DNA of 64,000 bases from Blautia massiliensis (ex Durand et al. 2017) (GTDB lineage Bacteria; Bacillota; Clostridia; Lachnospirales; Lachnospiraceae): NCBI RefSeq assembly GCF_001487165.1, contig NZ_LN913006.1, positions 3,338,045 to 3,402,044 of the forward strand. Direction: 5' to 3'. Numbering within the stretch: position 1 is the first letter of the stretch; each line of letters begins with the position of its first letter. Positions 61,574-64,000 of the stretch are shown here, piece by piece. Below the pieces are notes generated by a model, which saw only the letters and a program-made list of their open reading frames with translations, was not told where the DNA came from and did not search any database. The position numbers were made by a program, and so were the translations under genes.

Positions 61574-63201
61574 GTCTTGGCGAAAAGCTTCGAAAACAGC
61601 AGTATGATGCTATCTGGAAAGAATATTGCGGATTTCTTGATCTGACAATGCAGGATTACATGAAGATCCAGAATCGCCTGATGGAAGAGCAGATCCAGCT
61701 CTGGTCAGACTGTGAACTGGGCAAAAGCATTCTGAAGGGCAGGAGGCCATCCGGGATCGACGAGTTCCGTCGGCTGGTACCTCTTACCACTTATGAGGAT
61801 TATGCCGACATGCTTTTGAAGAAGAGAAGCGAAACACTTCCGGGTAATCCGATCATCTGGATACAGACGACCTGGGAAGGCGGGCGCCATCCGATAAAAG
61901 TAGCACCATACACGAGAAGTATGCTGGATACCTACAGGAACAATGTAGTTGCCTGCCTCATATTGGCTACAAGCCACGAAAAGGGCAAATTTGATGTGGA
62001 GGAAACGGACAAGATCCTTTACGGACTGGCACCGTTGCCTTTTGCTACCGGCCTTTTTCCACTGGCGCTGAAAGAAGATATCGACATCCGTTTTCTTCCG
62101 GAAGTGGAAGATGCGGTAAATATGAGCTTTGGTGAGCGGAACAAAGAGGGCTTCAAGATGGCCATGAAACAGGACGTGGAATTTTTCTTCGGACTTGGAA
62201 GTGTGGCCTATGCAGTAAGCCAGAGCCTCACCGGAAGCGTATCATCAGGAAAAAGCAAAACCTCCTTTTCGGAACTTCTGCAGTATAAACCAAAGATGCT
62301 GAAAAGGATCCTGAATGCCAAAAAGATCTGTAAGAAGGAGAAACGGGAGCTTCTTCCGAAAGACCTTTTTCACCTGAAGGGATTTATGGTGGCAGGAACC
62401 GACAACCAGTGCTATAAGGATGATCTGGAGGAAATGTGGGGAGTTCGGCCCATGGAGCTTTTTGCAGGAACGGAACCTTCCATTATAGGAACCGAGACCT
62501 GGACCAGGAACGGAATGTACTTTTTCCCGGATACCTGCTTTTATGAATTTATCACCGAAAAGGATATGCTCCATAATTATGAGGATCCCACGTTCACTCC
62601 TCCGACCTATCTTATGGATGAGGTTGTTCCCGGGGAGAAATATGAGCTTGTGATCACTGTGTTGAAGGGCGGAGCCTTTGCCAGGTACCGTGTGGGAGAT
62701 ATGTATCGATGCGTGGGTCTTACCAACCAGGAGGATCGGACACAGATCCCAAGATTTGAGTACATAGACCGTGTTCCGTGGATCATTGATATCGCAGGCT
62801 TTACCAGGATTTCGGAAAATGGTATCAAAAGTGTGATCCAGCTGTCCGGGCAGCCGGTTACGGATTGGATCGCAGTGAAAGAATATAATGAGAAAAAACG
62901 CCCATATCTGCATCTTTATATAGAAGTAAAAAAAGAAGCGCTGATGTATCAGGCTATGAGCACGGATATTCTGAAAGAACTTCTGACCACGTATTTCAAA
63001 TATATCGATCAGGATTACCGGGATCTGAAGAAAATCCTGGGAATGGATCCCCTTGTGGTGACCATCCTGCGCTGTGGTACCTTTCATCTGTATGAGTCCA
63101 GAAAAGGACGGAAACCACGGCATATGAGCACTCCTTATTATGAGGTGGCGGAACTTTTGAGACTGCAGGATGAAATCGGATTCGGGAATATGAGGAAGTA
63201 A
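61570..63201 (+). CDS. GH3-family acyl-acid amido synthetase
   Basis: A 543-residue protein of the GH3 (auxin-responsive promoter) family, adenylating enzymes that join a carboxylic acid to an amino acid. Seen: TTWEGGRHPIKVAPYT (nucleotide loop 1 region), GTEPSIIGTETW, GEKYELVITVLKGGAFARYRVGDMYRCVG (parts; motif 3), and a C-terminal domain ending EVAELLRLQDEIGFG. GTG 61570 is preferred to ATG 61546: AAGGGGGG lies eight bases upstream and the GTGA overlap with the previous stop implies coupled translation. The substrates are unknown. Confidence 0.85.
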   Translation: MSLGEKLRKQQYDAIWKEYCGFLDLTMQDYMKIQNRLMEEQIQLWSDCELGKSILKGRRPSGIDEFRRLVPLTTYEDYADMLLKKRSETLPGNPIIWIQTTWEGGRHPIKVAPYTRSMLDTYRNNVVACLILATSHEKGKFDVEETDKILYGLAPLPFATGLFPLALKEDIDIRFLPEVEDAVNMSFGERNKEGFKMAMKQDVEFFFGLGSVAYAVSQSLTGSVSSGKSKTSFSELLQYKPKMLKRILNAKKICKKEKRELLPKDLFHLKGFMVAGTDNQCYKDDLEEMWGVRPMELFAGTEPSIIGTETWTRNGMYFFPDTCFYEFITEKDMLHNYEDPTFTPPTYLMDEVVPGEKYELVITVLKGGAFARYRVGDMYRCVGLTNQEDRTQIPRFEYIDRVPWIIDIAGFTRISENGIKSVIQLSGQPVTDWIAVKEYNEKKRPYLHLYIEVKKEALMYQAMSTDILKELLTTYFKYIDQDYRDLKKILGMDPLVVTILRCGTFHLYESRKGRKPRHMSTPYYEVAELLRLQDEIGFGNMRK

Positions 63202-63203
63202 CT

Positions 63204-64000
63204 ATGGAAAGCTATATATCATTTTCAATCATTTCAGTTTTTTTCTATACATTTATGATACTGACTCTTCTGGCTGGTAAGCGCAGCCGGATCATCAACA
63301 GTTTCATGTGTGTGCTGGGAGGAATGCTCTGCTGGACGTTGGGCTCTTTTCTGATGCGTATGGAGGCAGGACCCTCTTACATCCTGTGGTATTATGTGTC
63401 TCTGGCCGGAATCCTGTTTCTGCCATATTTTTACTATGTGTTCATCAGTGAATTCATGGGAGTGCGTATGGGCAGAAAAAGCAAGATCCCATTGCTTTTG
63501 ATGCTGCTGCTTTTTGCAATCAACATCCCGGGCGGGATCATCCTGCGCTGGCCGGATCTGATCCGTAAAAACGGTGGTGCGCATTTTGTTTATAAGATCA
63601 CACCCTGGTTCCTTCTGTTCTTTGTGGTGGCAGGAATCACCATTATTCAGATCTTTATCACCATGTACCGCGGATGCCGGAGACATCCCGGATACCGCAA
63701 ACAGATCGAACCGATCCTTGTGGGGATACTGATCATTTTTGTGGGAAACCTTGCGCTGGCAGTGCCGGTATTTTCCGGATTCCCCATCGATATTGTCAGC
63801 GGTCTGATCAATGCTGTCCTGATGCTTTATGCACTGACCAGAAGACGGCTGTTCCAGATGCGCCGTCTTGCGTCAGATGGGGTTTGCTTTGGTGTGGGCG
63901 TGGTCCTGACGGTAGTACTGTTTATCAATCTTTCACCGTACCTGATGAGTTATATCCGAATGCTGCTCCCTGCAGCCAGTGAGTATCATGTGCTGATCTT
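63204..64000 (+). CDS. Polytopic membrane sensor, N-terminal part (probable histidine kinase, cut by edge)
   Basis: An open frame runs from ATG 63204 (GAGGAAG upstream) to the window edge, 265 codons without a stop. It opens MESYISFSIISVFFYTFMIL and shows seven hydrophobic segments: about 5-25, 33-55, 65-90, 96-115, 130-150, 165-190 and 195-215, then an eighth near 235. This is the pattern of the 7TM N-terminal region of bacterial histidine kinases (and some cyclases); the catalytic part lies beyond the edge. It starts 2 nt after the GH3 stop, so it is in the same operon. Confidence 0.7.
   Translation, partial: MESYISFSIISVFFYTFMILTLLAGKRSRIINSFMCVLGGMLCWTLGSFLMRMEAGPSYILWYYVSLAGILFLPYFYYVFISEFMGVRMGRKSKIPLLLMLLLFAINIPGGIILRWPDLIRKNGGAHFVYKITPWFLLFFVVAGITIIQIFITMYRGCRRHPGYRKQIEPILVGILIIFVGNLALAVPVFSGFPIDIVSGLINAVLMLYALTRRRLFQMRRLASDGVCFGVGVVLTVVLFINLSPYLMSYIRMLLPAASEYHVLI

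Overview
This 64 kb window looks like the chromosome of a gut Lachnospiraceae bacterium, with Blautia or a close relative most likely. That is an inference from gene content: low-to-mid GC, strong AGGAGG ribosome sites, MsmR-type AraC regulators next to alpha-galactosidases, ATP-type PEP carboxykinase, LytS/YesN sensing of monosaccharides, and LicT antitermination. No rRNA, tRNA or CRISPR array was seen. About 45 protein genes were called, with several gene remnants and many intrinsic terminators.

Layout. 0-8 kb: the 5' leader of an aminoacyl-tRNA-type T-box gene that lies off the left edge, a CBS-domain membrane protein, an ABC/FtsX pair, a diacylglycerol/undecaprenol kinase, and a phasin-like/UbiB-kinase pair. 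8-10 kb: an AraC regulator followed by about 1 kb of non-coding DNA holding a G-rich promoter, a 211-nt palindrome and 37-nt tandem repeats. 10-19 kb: an alpha-galactoside (raffinose/melibiose) utilisation cluster with a DUF624 protein, an ABC importer, a GH36 and a GH4 alpha-galactosidase and a second AraC regulator. 19-24 kb: a lacI/araA chimeric remnant, an FGGY sugar kinase, a small pyrophosphatase, an MBL-fold hydrolase and LarE. 24-27 kb: oleate hydratase with a TetR regulator. 27-36.6 kb: a membrane sugar sensor, LytS kinase, YesN regulator, lipoprotein receptor and a ChvE-MmsAB monosaccharide ABC importer, arranged like the XylFII-LytS systems.

36.4-42.5 kb is an inserted block. A 299-bp segment covering the 3' end of mmsB and its terminator is present at both ends (2 mismatches). 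Between the copies lie an IS1182-type element, a second transposase remnant, nhaC, a beta-aspartyl-peptidase gene lacking its catalytic barrel, and an intact iadA. The right junction cuts the start of what looks like a further gene. The block is visibly richer in GC than its flanks.

42.5-53.4 kb: a ParA ATPase overlapping a Lys/Ala-rich small protein, an ABC exporter, a glucose-type PTS EIICBA with an RNA antiterminator site and its LicT-family protein, LysR/DUF1275, an unknown gene and a ThrE-type exporter. 53.4-60.8 kb: pckA with a structured leader, a cation diffusion facilitator, a Ser/Asn-rich small protein, rhodanese, and a translationally coupled housekeeping operon (phosphodiesterase, RlmL-type methyltransferase, RdgB, second phosphodiesterase). 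60.8-64 kb: an operon with an ICMT-like membrane protein, a GH3-family acyl-amido synthetase and the membrane part of a probable sensor protein cut by the right edge. This last operon and the ParA/Lys-rich pair are the best candidates for poorly described systems.
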